Positions 27,928-36,920 of a stretch of DNA of 64,000 nucleotides are shown here, piece by piece. The notes below the pieces were generated by a model. That model was not told where the DNA came from, searched no databases, and worked only from the letters and a program-made list of their open reading frames with translations. The position numbers and the translations under genes were made by a program. Each line of letters starts with the position of its first letter. The first letter of the stretch is position 1. The stretch is from Granulicella arctica (GTDB lineage Bacteria; Acidobacteriota; Terriglobia; Terriglobales; Acidobacteriaceae): contig NZ_JACCCW010000002.1 of the NCBI RefSeq assembly GCF_013410065.1, positions 248,001-312,000 of the forward strand, read 5' to 3'.

Positions 27928-28000
27928 CAAAAACTGCCATCCTGAGCGAAGGGCAAAGCCCGCAGTCGAAGGACCTGCGGTTGCATTTGCCGTTGCCTGT
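27928..28000. repeat. Dispersed intergenic repeat, copy 3
   Basis: Begins AAAAACTGCCATCCTGAGCG, then CAGTCGAAGGACCTGCGG and a TTGCATTTGCCGTTGCC tail. It shows about the same unit length (near 84 bp from start to start) as copy 2. Confidence 0.8.
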
Positions 28001-28086
28001 TCCTTGATCTACCATCCTTCATCATATCTCCGGCCACCAGCCAACACGCTCCAGGACAAAGCCAGCTGCAACCCGGCTGCGATACC

Positions 28087-28566
28087 ATGTCCGCCATGAA
28101 GAACCTGAACCGTCGTGATCTCTGTGTAGCCCTATCCGCCTTCGCCGCCATGGGCACCGTAGCGGCTGAAGGGCAGTCGCAAACAACGCCCGGTGAGTCC
28201 ACACTCTCCCAGTCCCGAACCTTCCCCTTTGACCAGCTACCCGTCAAGAAAAGTTCGAACGGAGGAGCCAGCCGCGCCGTCATCCAGGGAGTCCTCGCCA
28301 CCGGAGAAGCCGTCGAGGTCCACGAGACCACCCTCCCTCCCGGCCAGATGCCCCACCCGCCACACCGCCACCGTCACTCCGAATTCATGATGATCCGCGA
28401 AGGCCAGGTCGAGTTCGACAACGACGGCACCAAGCAGCGCGTCGGCCTCGGTGGAGTCATATTCGCCGCCTCGAACGTCATGCACGGTCTCAAGAACGTC
28501 GGCGACTCCCCGGCTAACTACTTCGTCATCGCCATCGGTCGCGAGTCCGTCGTCAAGCAAATCTGA
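28087..28566 (+). CDS. Exported cupin-domain protein
   Basis: The 159-aa protein starts with a twin-arginine-like leader (NLNRRDLCVALSAFAAMGT), suggesting Tat export, then a single cupin barrel. Metal-ligand pattern HPPHRHRHSEFMMI plus E and a later H in SNVMHGLKNVG supports a metal-binding cupin. Substrate unknown. ATG at 28087 or 28096. Confidence 0.8.
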   Translation: MSAMKNLNRRDLCVALSAFAAMGTVAAEGQSQTTPGESTLSQSRTFPFDQLPVKKSSNGGASRAVIQGVLATGEAVEVHETTLPPGQMPHPPHRHRHSEFMMIREGQVEFDNDGTKQRVGLGGVIFAASNVMHGLKNVGDSPANYFVIAIGRESVVKQI

Positions 28567-28637
28567 ACCGAAAGCAGGGAAGCAAAAATTGGAATGTGGT
28601 CCGACCAATTCTGCTCGAATTCGAAAATGTAACTACG

Positions 28638-28683
28638 GTTTTGTAACTACAAAGTCGTAACTCCGCTTTTGTAGTTACAAAAC
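28638..28683. terminator. 16-bp inverted repeat between converging genes
   Basis: GTTTTGTAACTACAAA at 28638-28653 and its exact reverse complement at 28668-28683 flank a 14-nt loop. It sits between the converging cupin and metG genes, so a bidirectional terminator is plausible, though the stem is AT-rich. Extra partial copies of the arm (GTAACTAC, GTAACTCC) lie before and inside it. Confidence 0.55.
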
Positions 28684-28738
28684 GCTTTTGGTCAAACGCA
28701 CACCCTTTTGGGGGCGCAGGATTTGTCAAGTCCATCCC

Positions 28739-31042
28739 CTATCGAACGCGAGACCCCAGCTCAATATCCTCCCCAAACGTGGTTAGAATCGGCTTCCCGT
28801 TCTCCCCGTTCGAGGCTGCCAGCAGCATCCCGTGCGACTCCAGCCCACGCATCTTGCGGGGCGCAAGGTTGGCGACAATGACGATCCGTCGCCCGATCAA
28901 CTCCTCCGGCGTGTACCACTCCGCGATCCCCGAAAGGATCTGCCGCTGTTCATATCCCAGATCCACTTCAAGTCGTAAAAGCTTGTCAGCTTTGGGGATA
29001 CGCTCCGCCACAAGAACCTTCGCCACGCGCAGATCGACCTTCACAAAGTCGTCGATAGCGATCTGCGGCGTATCCGGAATCGCCGATCCCGCAGCCGAAT
29101 TACCGAAGATTCCCGAAGCGGGAGCCGCCTGATGCGGCGGTAACCCCGGCCTCTCCGTCGAGAGCGCATGCGACCCGGCAACCGAAGCCCCAGGATTCAC
29201 CTCCTCAAACGCCCCCGTCCGCGGCCCTGCCCCCGGATGATTCGAGTCATGCTGCTCGACCTCCGTAGGCACAGCCTCGTCGGTCAAATTAACTGCTTTA
29301 TCCTGAGCACCTTGCAAGCTATTCTTCGCCTCAATGTCGATCATAATCTGTGCCAATCCTTTCTCCGCCCGAGGGAAAACCGGCCCCAATACCCCAAGTT
29401 TAGTCCCCGGCTGCAGTCCCCCCCACTCAAGATCCTTCAACTCACCCCGCTGCGCCGCCTCTTCGATATCTCCAAGTCCCAGCTGCGCCCAAACCTTGGC
29501 AGTTGCATTCGGGAGGGCAGGGTACGCAAGCGCGGTAATGATTCTTATGCTTTCACTCGCGGCATAAAGAACCATTTCAAGGGTGAGCTTGTCGTTAGGA
29601 TCAGCCGACTTAGCTAATTTCCATGGTGCGTATTCCGAGATCATCCCATCGACAGCCGCTAAGAAAAGCCATAGGTCTTGAAACGCTCCAGAGAAATCGT
29701 ATCTTTCGAACTTCTTGCGAAACTCTTCAATGAGATTCCAGCTCTTTGGTTCCGCTGAGTGTTTGGGAGGTATCGCACCGGCGAAGTTAGAGTTGATCAT
29801 GGTCAACGTTCGGCTAACCAAATTCCCGTAACCATTAGCTAAATCAGCATTATAGCGAGTAATCATCGCGTCGAAGCTGAAGCTTCCATCCGACCCGAAC
29901 GGTATCTCTCGCAGCAGAAAATATCGCAGAACATCCGTAGCAAAAAGGTCCTGCTCCCGCTTCGTGCTGTCCGGGAACTGCTTTGCGTACACCTCAGTTC
30001 CGAAGGCATCGAGGATGGTATCCGTGCGAACAATATTGCCCTTGGACTTCGACATCTTGGCGTCGTCGAAGAGCAGCCATCCATGAGCGGTGACGGCTTT
30101 GGGGACAGGCAGACCGGCGGCCATCAGGAAGGCGGGCCAGTAGACGCAGTGGAAGCGGGTGATCTCCTTGCTCATCAGGTGGAGATCGGCGGGCCAGTAG
30201 CGCTCGAACTTTGCGATGTCTTCGGGGGCGTCGCTGCCGTAGCCGACGGCGGTCATATAGTTGGCGAGGGCGTCGAGCCAGACGTAGATGACATGCTTCT
30301 GTTGCGTCTCGGAGGCAGCGGGCTCAGGGACGGGAATGCCCCAGGTGATGCCCGAGCGGGACACGGAGAGATCGCGGAGGGCTCCGGGGACGTAGGGTTT
30401 GCCGGCAGCGGAGAGGGCGATGACCTCACCGCGCTCGGTGGCCTCAGCGACGTTGCCGCGGATGAAGCTGAGGACCTCGTTCTTGCGCGACTCAGGCTGG
30501 ATGTGGAGGGTGTCGGACTCGATGAGATCGAGGACGGGCAACTGCCAGGCGGAGAGCTTGAAGAAGAAGTTCTCTTCGGTGACGGTCTCGGTGGGCTTGC
30601 CATCGGGACCGATGGTGCCCGGGGGGCCATCGACGAACATCTCCTCGCCGACGGAGTACTGGCCGGTGTAGGAGCTGAGGTAGATCTGCCCGCGCTGGTG
30701 GAGGAGGGCGAAGAGGCGCTGGGCTCCCTGCTTATGGCGGGGCTCGGTGGTGCGGATGAAGTCGTCGTTGGTTAAGCCCATGCGTTTCCAGAGCCCGCTG
30801 AAGGCAGCGGAGACCTCATCTGTAAAAGCTTGCGGCTCAATGCCTGCGGAGGCAGCCGAGCGCTCGATCTTCTGGCCATGCTCGTCGGTTCCGGTCAGGA
30901 AGAAAGTATCGTCGCCGAGCAGCCGGTGACGGCGCGCAATTACGTCTGCGGCGATGGTCGTATACGCGTGGCCGATGTGCGGGCGCGCATTGACATAGTA
31001 GATCGGTGTGGTCAGGTAAAACTTGCGTGGAGTATCAGGCAT
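28739..31042 (-). CDS. metG: Methionyl-tRNA synthetase with C-terminal tRNA-binding domain
   Basis: It charges tRNA-Met. HIGH motif at 22-25 (ARPHIGHAY), KMSKSKG near residue 330, anticodon-binding helices after that, and a Trbp111-type domain at about 660-767 (VDLRVAKVLVAERIPKADKL). The connective peptide has no zinc Cys pairs (EEMFVDGPPGTIGPDG). A low-complexity linker lies at about 600-655. The length of 767 aa is long but acceptable. DNA for the middle of the gene is AT-richer than both ends. Confidence 0.95.
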   Translation of the reverse strand: MPDTPRKFYLTTPIYYVNARPHIGHAYTTIAADVIARRHRLLGDDTFFLTGTDEHGQKIERSAASAGIEPQAFTDEVSAAFSGLWKRMGLTNDDFIRTTEPRHKQGAQRLFALLHQRGQIYLSSYTGQYSVGEEMFVDGPPGTIGPDGKPTETVTEENFFFKLSAWQLPVLDLIESDTLHIQPESRKNEVLSFIRGNVAEATERGEVIALSAAGKPYVPGALRDLSVSRSGITWGIPVPEPAASETQQKHVIYVWLDALANYMTAVGYGSDAPEDIAKFERYWPADLHLMSKEITRFHCVYWPAFLMAAGLPVPKAVTAHGWLLFDDAKMSKSKGNIVRTDTILDAFGTEVYAKQFPDSTKREQDLFATDVLRYFLLREIPFGSDGSFSFDAMITRYNADLANGYGNLVSRTLTMINSNFAGAIPPKHSAEPKSWNLIEEFRKKFERYDFSGAFQDLWLFLAAVDGMISEYAPWKLAKSADPNDKLTLEMVLYAASESIRIITALAYPALPNATAKVWAQLGLGDIEEAAQRGELKDLEWGGLQPGTKLGVLGPVFPRAEKGLAQIMIDIEAKNSLQGAQDKAVNLTDEAVPTEVEQHDSNHPGAGPRTGAFEEVNPGASVAGSHALSTERPGLPPHQAAPASGIFGNSAAGSAIPDTPQIAIDDFVKVDLRVAKVLVAERIPKADKLLRLEVDLGYEQRQILSGIAEWYTPEELIGRRIVIVANLAPRKMRGLESHGMLLAASNGENGKPILTTFGEDIELGSRVR

Positions 31043-31095
31043 CAGAAAGCCCAGTTTAGTTCATTTTCAAGAGGTATGGGTCGTGTTGGCGAGCG

Positions 31096-31809
31096 CTACT
31101 CGGCGGGTATCTCAGCGGTCTGGGCGGTATGGGCCAGTTGGAGGTGCTGTTCCATCGCCTGACGCGCCTTGATGGGGTTGCGCGAGCGCACGGCGCGGTA
31201 GATTTCGCGGTGCATCTCGGCGGACTCCTTCAAATCGCGGGCGTTGTGCACGGTCTCGACGCGGGTCTCGTAGAGGTTCGCCGTGATCGTCTCCATCAGG
31301 GCCGCGAGGATGGGGTTTCCGGCTGCGCGCGCGATTGTTCGGTGGAAGCGGACGTCGTGGACAAGGTACTCCTGCGGGTCGTCGAGCGCGGCGTACATCT
31401 CGGCGACCTCCTCGGCCAGCTCGGCGAGGTGTTCATCGGTGGCACGCTCGGCAGCGAGCGAGACGACGTTGGCCTCGAGCACCAGCCGTGCCTCGAACAT
31501 CTGCCACGGTAGAAAGTGGTGCAGCGCTCCGAGAACCGAGAGGGAACTGGAGTCGAGTGCGGGCGGTCCGGTCGAGACAAACGTTCCTGCGCCGTGCCGG
31601 CTCTGTAGTACGCCCATGGCGGAGAGGAAGCCGATGCCCGAGCGAAGGCTGGAACGGCTGATGTTCAGCTCGCGGGCCAGCTCGCGTTCCGGAGGAAGCC
31701 TATCGCCGGGCTTCAGCTCGCCAGAACTGATCAGTGCGCGCACGTGCTCAACCACCTGCATGGTTAGTTGACTGTGGCCGCCGTTTCCATCTTTTTGCTC
31801 TTTTTTCAA
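31096..31809 (-). CDS. GntR/FadR-type transcription regulator
   Basis: An N-terminal winged helix (MQVVEHVRALISSGELKPG, RLPPERELARELNISRSSL) is followed by an all-helical FCD ligand domain with typical HDVRFHRTIARAAGNP. It should repress or activate sugar-acid genes; the adjacent MFS transporter on the same strand is the likely target. The TTG start at 31809 is uncertain because no ribosome binding site is clear. Confidence 0.9.
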   Translation of the reverse strand: MKKEQKDGNGGHSQLTMQVVEHVRALISSGELKPGDRLPPERELARELNISRSSLRSGIGFLSAMGVLQSRHGAGTFVSTGPPALDSSSLSVLGALHHFLPWQMFEARLVLEANVVSLAAERATDEHLAELAEEVAEMYAALDDPQEYLVHDVRFHRTIARAAGNPILAALMETITANLYETRVETVHNARDLKESAEMHREIYRAVRSRNPIKARQAMEQHLQLAHTAQTAEIPAE

Positions 31810-31876
31810 GGCTTGTTCATACCAACTTAGCGAATTTTGAGAAGAGTACCACGCTGCCTGAAGTCAGCCTATACGG

Positions 31877-33214
31877 TTATACCGAACGGACCTCGCCGAG
31901 GCGCGGAACCAGCTTCTGGAAGATGGCGAGTGCAGTGAGATAGGCGAATCCGGCGAGCAGGAAGATCAGGAGCGGATGCAGCGAGAAGTAGTGCGAGACG
32001 ATCCAGGTGAAGATCGCTCCGCCAGCTGCCCCCACCGCGCCGCCGATACCGACCACGGTAGAGACGGTTGTGGAAGGGAACATGTCCGTCGGAGTGGAAA
32101 ACAGGTTGGCGGACCACCCCTGGTGGGCAGCGGCGGCCAGCGAGAAGAGCGCGATGGCTGGCCACGCGTTCGTCGGGAAGAGAGCGCCCATGTGCGGTAC
32201 GAGCATGATCGGAAGCACGCACAGGGCGCAGATGAGCAGCGCGAACTTGCGTCCGGAGTTGACGCTGTGGCCGTGCTTCATGCGGAAGCCGGAGAGCCAG
32301 CCTCCGCCGATGGAGCCGACGCTCGATACGCTGTAGATGACGATGAGCGGATACTTGGCGTGGTTCAGATCCATGCCATAGTTTTCGTTGAGGAACTTGG
32401 GTAGATAGAAGAGATAGAACCACCAGATGGGATCGGTAAGGCCCTTGGCGATCGCGAAGGCGTAGAGGCCGCGGTGGCGGAAGAGCGCGGACGACAGTCC
32501 CTGGTTTCGAGCGGCGGCGGCTAGGTCGGTCTCGAGGTTAACCTGGCTCTGGGTAGATCCGCGGCGGAGCCTGTTGTAGGGAAAGATGAGCCAGACGACC
32601 GCCCATATGAGTCCCATGGAGCCAGTGCAGATGAAGGCGGCATGCCAGCCGAAGCGCGCTGTGACGGCGGCGATCAGGATGGGCGCGATAAAAAAGGAGG
32701 CGTTCGAGCCTGAGTTGAAGAGTCCCGTGGCGAGCGCACGCTCCTCGGACGGGAACCACTCAGTGGTGGCCTTGATGGCGGCAGGGAAGTTGCCTGCCTC
32801 ACCCAGACCGAGCACGGCGCGGGCGATGCAGAAGCCGATGACGCTGGTGACCAGCGAGTGGCTGATGGAGGCGATCCCCCAGACGAGGATCGCGAGCGCA
32901 TAGCCGCGCTTGGTGCCGAGCTTGTCGATCACGCGCCCGGCGAAGAGCAGCCCGACGCCATAGGCGACCTGGAAGCAGATGATAATGTGCCCGTAGTTGA
33001 TGTTGTAGGCGCTCTGGTGGGCGGCACCGATGCCCGGAATCCAGCCCATAAAGCTGAGATGGAGCAGCGGCTCGATCAGCGAAAGGACCGAGCGATCCAT
33101 GTAATTGATGGTCGTCGCAAGAAAAAGTAGAAAGCAGACGAACCACCGAATATTCGGGCTCTGCGACTCGCGGGATGTGAAACCGGAGTCAGGAAGAGCA
33201 GACTGAGTTGACAT
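31877..33214 (-). CDS. MFS transporter, anion:cation symporter family (hexuronate-like)
   Basis: Twelve predicted helices over 445 aa. The INYMDRSVLSL motif in helix 1, GLGEAGNFPAAIKATTEWFP after helix 4, and the G-rich loop between helices match the ACS family (ExuT/GudP-like), which imports hexuronates or other organic anions with H+ or Na+. The exact substrate is not readable. It sits between a GntR/FadR regulator and an alpha-L-fucosidase, suggesting plant-polysaccharide or fucose-containing glycan use. Confidence 0.88.
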   Translation of the reverse strand: MSTQSALPDSGFTSRESQSPNIRWFVCFLLFLATTINYMDRSVLSLIEPLLHLSFMGWIPGIGAAHQSAYNINYGHIIICFQVAYGVGLLFAGRVIDKLGTKRGYALAILVWGIASISHSLVTSVIGFCIARAVLGLGEAGNFPAAIKATTEWFPSEERALATGLFNSGSNASFFIAPILIAAVTARFGWHAAFICTGSMGLIWAVVWLIFPYNRLRRGSTQSQVNLETDLAAAARNQGLSSALFRHRGLYAFAIAKGLTDPIWWFYLFYLPKFLNENYGMDLNHAKYPLIVIYSVSSVGSIGGGWLSGFRMKHGHSVNSGRKFALLICALCVLPIMLVPHMGALFPTNAWPAIALFSLAAAAHQGWSANLFSTPTDMFPSTTVSTVVGIGGAVGAAGGAIFTWIVSHYFSLHPLLIFLLAGFAYLTALAIFQKLVPRLGEVRSV

Positions 33215-33430
33215 GGCGGGCTACTCCGGATTCTCAAGGTCTGGGAATGGTTGAACCAGCTGGGATTAGCACATTATCGACGGCAATAGAACGAGGTCAG
33301 AATAGCCGTTGAAGGCATATAAGTGTCAAGCCACAACCAGCACCCTGGTCTGGCTGAGGAGCCTGCGAGGAGAAATTGGTAGAGCCACGTTGGTTGGGCG
33401 GCTATTTTCGAAGCGTGCTGGAGGTAAGAC

Positions 33431-33468
33431 AGCAAAGCCTGTCGCGGTAAGGCGGTACAGGCTTTGCT
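33431..33468 (-). terminator. Hairpin downstream of alpha-L-fucosidase
   Basis: AGCAAAGCCTGT at 33431-33442 pairs perfectly with ACAGGCTTTGCT at 33457-33468 around a 14-nt loop. Only a weak T-run follows on the minus strand, so termination strength is uncertain. Confidence 0.6.
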
Positions 33469-33502
33469 CGGGACGATAGTTTCAAGATACTTTTTGGAAC
33501 CC

Positions 33503-34948
33503 CTAGTTGGCGGTTTTGAGGACGAGCACGGTAGCGATGGGGTCTAGTGGGTGGCTGGGAAGGGCTATGTCGATACCTTTGCCGGTCTTGGTGATCGTGA
33601 GTGATGTGTGGCTGGGGTCGGCCAGGAGATAGGCTCCGGTGACGGTGCGGGGAAGTGTGTCGAGGTGGAAGCTACCGCTTGGCCAGGTGAAGATCTCGAT
33701 GTAGATCATGTCAGCCTTGGTCGTGGAGCGCCAGTTCCAGGACGCGATGAACTTCGGCTTGCCATCTTTATCCTTTTCGGTGGAGCTGAAGGCACCAGCT
33801 TCAGCTCCGAAGAGGGTGGGATGAGTGCCGTAGATGGATTCGCCGTTGACGGCTAACCACTTGCCCATGGCGTGGAGGCGTTCGATCTCGGCAGGCGGGA
33901 CGTTGCCCTTGGAGTCGGGGCCTATGTTGAGGAGGTAGTTGCCGCCCTTGCTGGCGATGTCGACGAGGTTACGGATGAGGGTTTCAGTGGACTTGAAGTT
34001 GTTATCCCATGACTTGTAGCCCCAAGTGTCGTTCATGGTCATGCAGGACTCCCAGTCGAGGCCGGGGTAACCCTGGGGCGGGATGAACTGCTCGGGGGTC
34101 TCAGTGTCGCCCTTATAACCTCCGCCAAGGCGGTTGTTCCAGATGAGGTTCGGATGCTGGTTGAGCAGGGCTACGATCTCGCCGGCGAGGGCGGGCGTCA
34201 TATCTTTGGTGGGTGTATCGAACCAGATGACGACAGGGAAATCTCCATAGTTGGTGAGGAGCTCTTTTATCTGTGGGATGGCTTTTGTGTGAAGGTAGGT
34301 GGCGAAGTCGCCGTCCTGAGCTTCGTCCCAGTGATAGGTGGGTGGCTTGTGATCGCCCGTCTGGTAGGCGGCTCCGCCGGGGGCTGTCCAGTCCTGATCT
34401 TGCGAGTAGTAGAAGCCAAGCTTGATGCCCTGCTTCTTGCATTCGATTGCCAGCTCGCGGAGAGGATCGCGGTGGAAGGGGGTGCCATCGACGATGTTGA
34501 AGGGGGCGGCCTTGGAGTCGAACATCGCGAAGCCGTCGTGATGCTTGGCGGTGATGACGATGTACTTCATACCGGAGGACTTGGCGAGGGCGACGATGTC
34601 ATGCGCGTTGAAGGCAGTGGGGTTGAATTGTTTGGCGAGGGCTTTGTAGTCGGCGACGGGAATGGAGGCGGTGTTCATGATCCACTCGCCAACACCGTCG
34701 ATCGGTTTGCCGTTCCAGGTGCCGGCTGGGATGGAGTAGAGGCCCCAGTGGATGAACATGCCGAAACGCGCATCGCGCCACCAGGCCATTCGAGCGTCGC
34801 GCTGAGCTGGGGTCTCGGTGTCCTGGATGGCGGCGACAGGGTGTTTAGCAGTGGTGGCGATGTGATCCCCTTCGAGCTGGGCGAGAGCTGGGAGGGTACA
34901 GGAGGCGACGAGTAGGGCTGCGGAAAGGGTGCGGCAGGCAAATTTCAA
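33503..34948 (-). CDS. Secreted alpha-L-fucosidase (GH29)
   Basis: It cleaves terminal alpha-L-fucose. A signal peptide (TLSAALLVASCTLPALAQ) precedes a GH29 catalytic domain: MFIHWGLYSIPAGTWNG, YIVITAKHHDGFAMFDS, LGFYYSQDQDW, and the nucleophile region VVIWFDTPT. The length of 481 aa is typical. TTG start with GAGGA seven bases upstream. The adjacent transporter and regulator suggest a sugar-use locus. Confidence 0.93.
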   Translation of the reverse strand: MKFACRTLSAALLVASCTLPALAQLEGDHIATTAKHPVAAIQDTETPAQRDARMAWWRDARFGMFIHWGLYSIPAGTWNGKPIDGVGEWIMNTASIPVADYKALAKQFNPTAFNAHDIVALAKSSGMKYIVITAKHHDGFAMFDSKAAPFNIVDGTPFHRDPLRELAIECKKQGIKLGFYYSQDQDWTAPGGAAYQTGDHKPPTYHWDEAQDGDFATYLHTKAIPQIKELLTNYGDFPVVIWFDTPTKDMTPALAGEIVALLNQHPNLIWNNRLGGGYKGDTETPEQFIPPQGYPGLDWESCMTMNDTWGYKSWDNNFKSTETLIRNLVDIASKGGNYLLNIGPDSKGNVPPAEIERLHAMGKWLAVNGESIYGTHPTLFGAEAGAFSSTEKDKDGKPKFIASWNWRSTTKADMIYIEIFTWPSGSFHLDTLPRTVTGAYLLADPSHTSLTITKTGKGIDIALPSHPLDPIATVLVLKTAN

Positions 34949-35088
34949 GGCATGTCCTCGTGACGGAGTAAAGACACGGGAATTATATGTGAAAATATTT
35001 ATTCACTAACGCAAATTGAAAAGAACCTGCACGGTGGTGTGAGTTCCGAACGAGCCTGGGAGTTGCGGGATGCGATGCTACGGGCGGT

Positions 35089-36279
35089 ATGATCGCTGAC
35101 GTGGATGTAACGACACGAGCGGGTGAGATGTTGCGGCGGATGCGGGCGGGGGATGTGCGCGCGCTGGCCCGTGCAGTGTCTCTGGTGGAAGACGGATCGG
35201 CTGGTGCGGCGGAGCTGCTGTCGACGTGCCGGGAGTTTGCCGGACAGTCGGTGAGAATTGGGGTGACGGGGCCTCCGGGGGCAGGGAAGAGCACGCTGGT
35301 GGACCAGATGGCGCGGTGGCTGCGTGGGCAGGGAAGGACGGTGGGGGTGGTTGCGGTCGATCCGTCAAGCCCCTATACGGGCGGCGCGCTGCTGGGGGAT
35401 CGGATACGGATGCAGGGATTCGCGGATGATGCTGGAGTCTATGTACGAAGCATGGCCTCGCGTGGAGCGGTGGGTGGGCTGGCGCATGGCGTGGCGGATG
35501 TTTGTTCGGTGATGGAGGCGGCGGGGCGGGAGACAATCCTGATTGAGACGGTGGGGGTGGGACAGGATGAGGTTGCAATCGCCGGGATGGCGGATGTGAC
35601 CGTGGTGGTGCTGGTTCCGGGGATGGGGGACGAGGTGCAGAGCCTGAAGGCGGGAATGATGGAGGTGGCGGATATTTTTGTGGTGAACAAGGCCGATCGC
35701 GGTGGCGCGGAGCTGGTGGAGCAGGAGATTGTAGGCATGCAGGGTTTAGCAGGTTCACACGGGGGGTGGGTTCCTCCAGTTGTACGGACTGTGGCTCTGT
35801 CGGGCGATGGGGTGGAGGAGCTGATGAGGACGATGGAGAGGGCTTTGCAGGCCCGGATTCAGAAGAAAGGGCTTGCGGCTGTGGATGGGCTGCGTCTGGA
35901 TCATCTGGGGATTGCGGTGCGGAGCATTGCGTCGGCACGTGGGTTCTATGAGGCTCTGGGAATGTTTGTGACTACGGAAGAGACGGTGGAGCATGAGCAA
36001 GTGCGAACTGCGATGTTGCCGTTAGGCGGGAGCCGGATCGAACTGCTGGAGGCTACAGAGGAGGAGTCGGTGATTGGGCGGTTTGTGAAGAGACGAGGCG
36101 AAGGGCTGCATCATGTGGCGATGCGTGTGGATTCGGTCGATGCAATGTTTGCCCAGTTGAAGCGTGAGAGGGTGCGGTTGGTGAGCGATGCGGTGCGGGT
36201 CGGGGCGGGCGGTCATCGGTATTTTTTCGTGCATCCGGTGAGTACAGGCGGTGTGTTAGTGGAGATTGTGGGGAAGTGA
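35089..36279 (+). CDS. MeaB/ArgK GTPase fused to methylmalonyl-CoA epimerase
   Basis: Residues 1-260 are a complete MeaB-type G3E GTPase that guards and reloads B12 on methylmalonyl-CoA mutase: Walker A GPPGAGKS at 61-68, AVDPSSPYTGGALLGDR, ETVGVGQDE, VVNKADR. Residues about 268-396 are a VOC-fold epimerase (LDHLGIAV, RIELLEA, GLHHVAMRV, VLVEIVG) with His, His and Glu metal ligands visible. The two are normally separate genes. The open frame runs unbroken through both, ATG start. tsaB follows with a 1-bp overlap. The mutase itself is not in the window. Confidence 0.92.
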   Translation: MIADVDVTTRAGEMLRRMRAGDVRALARAVSLVEDGSAGAAELLSTCREFAGQSVRIGVTGPPGAGKSTLVDQMARWLRGQGRTVGVVAVDPSSPYTGGALLGDRIRMQGFADDAGVYVRSMASRGAVGGLAHGVADVCSVMEAAGRETILIETVGVGQDEVAIAGMADVTVVVLVPGMGDEVQSLKAGMMEVADIFVVNKADRGGAELVEQEIVGMQGLAGSHGGWVPPVVRTVALSGDGVEELMRTMERALQARIQKKGLAAVDGLRLDHLGIAVRSIASARGFYEALGMFVTTEETVEHEQVRTAMLPLGGSRIELLEATEEESVIGRFVKRRGEGLHHVAMRVDSVDAMFAQLKRERVRLVSDAVRVGAGGHRYFFVHPVSTGGVLVEIVGK

Positions 36280-36920
36280 TGAAACTGTTGCTGATTGATA
36301 CATGCGGTCCAGAGGGAACGGTGGCATTGGCGGATACTTCGCTGGCGCAGAAGGTTGTGGCGAGCGAGGTTTTGCCTGGGCGGAGCTCATCGGAGCTGCT
36401 GGTGCCTACGGTGCGGGCTTTGATGGAGGCGCAGGGGTGGGCTTTGTGTGATCTGGCGGCGATTGTAGTGGTGCATGGGCCGGGATCGTTTACTGGGGTA
36501 CGGGTGGGTTTGAGTGCGGCGAAGGGTCTGAGCGAGGCTTCGGGCGTGCCGCTGGTTGCGGTGTCACGGCTGGCTCTGTTGGCTAGTGTGGGGGGAGGAT
36601 ATGTTGCTCTTGATGCTGGCCGAGCGGAGTTTTATTACGGAGAGTATGTGGACGGGCGATGCGTGGTGGAGTCGCTGCTGACGCGGGAAGAGTTGTTGGC
36701 GGCGGTGGGCGCTGAGACAGTCATGGTGTGCGAGGTTCGAGTGGCGGATGCGTTGGCTGGATCGGTGGTACGGATGGTCGCGGAGCCGGTGGCGGGAGAT
36801 GCTTTAGAAATTGCAGTCAGACGAGTAGAGGCGGGGAGCTTTGACGATGCAGCTACAGTTGACGCCAACTATCTGCGACGGACCGATGTGCAGCTATTTG
36901 CGCGGCCGGTTACAAGATGA
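36279..36920 (+). CDS. tsaB: tRNA t6A biosynthesis protein TsaB
   Basis: A partner of TsaD in forming N6-threonylcarbamoyladenosine in tRNAs reading ANN codons. The N-terminal ASKHA motif LLIDTCGPEGTVAL and the family-specific HGPGSFTGVRVGLSAAKGL are present. The length is 213 aa. ATG at 36279 overlaps the previous stop, and GTG at 36276 is an alternative. rimI overlaps the 3' end, matching the common tsaB-rimI pair. Confidence 0.93.
   Translation: MKLLLIDTCGPEGTVALADTSLAQKVVASEVLPGRSSSELLVPTVRALMEAQGWALCDLAAIVVVHGPGSFTGVRVGLSAAKGLSEASGVPLVAVSRLALLASVGGGYVALDAGRAEFYYGEYVDGRCVVESLLTREELLAAVGAETVMVCEVRVADALAGSVVRMVAEPVAGDALEIAVRRVEAGSFDDAATVDANYLRRTDVQLFARPVTR

Noticed and set aside
28739..31042. 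Replication origin at the skew flip.
   Set aside because: The flip is inside a coding gene and I found no dnaA gene or cluster of TTATCCACA boxes nearby.
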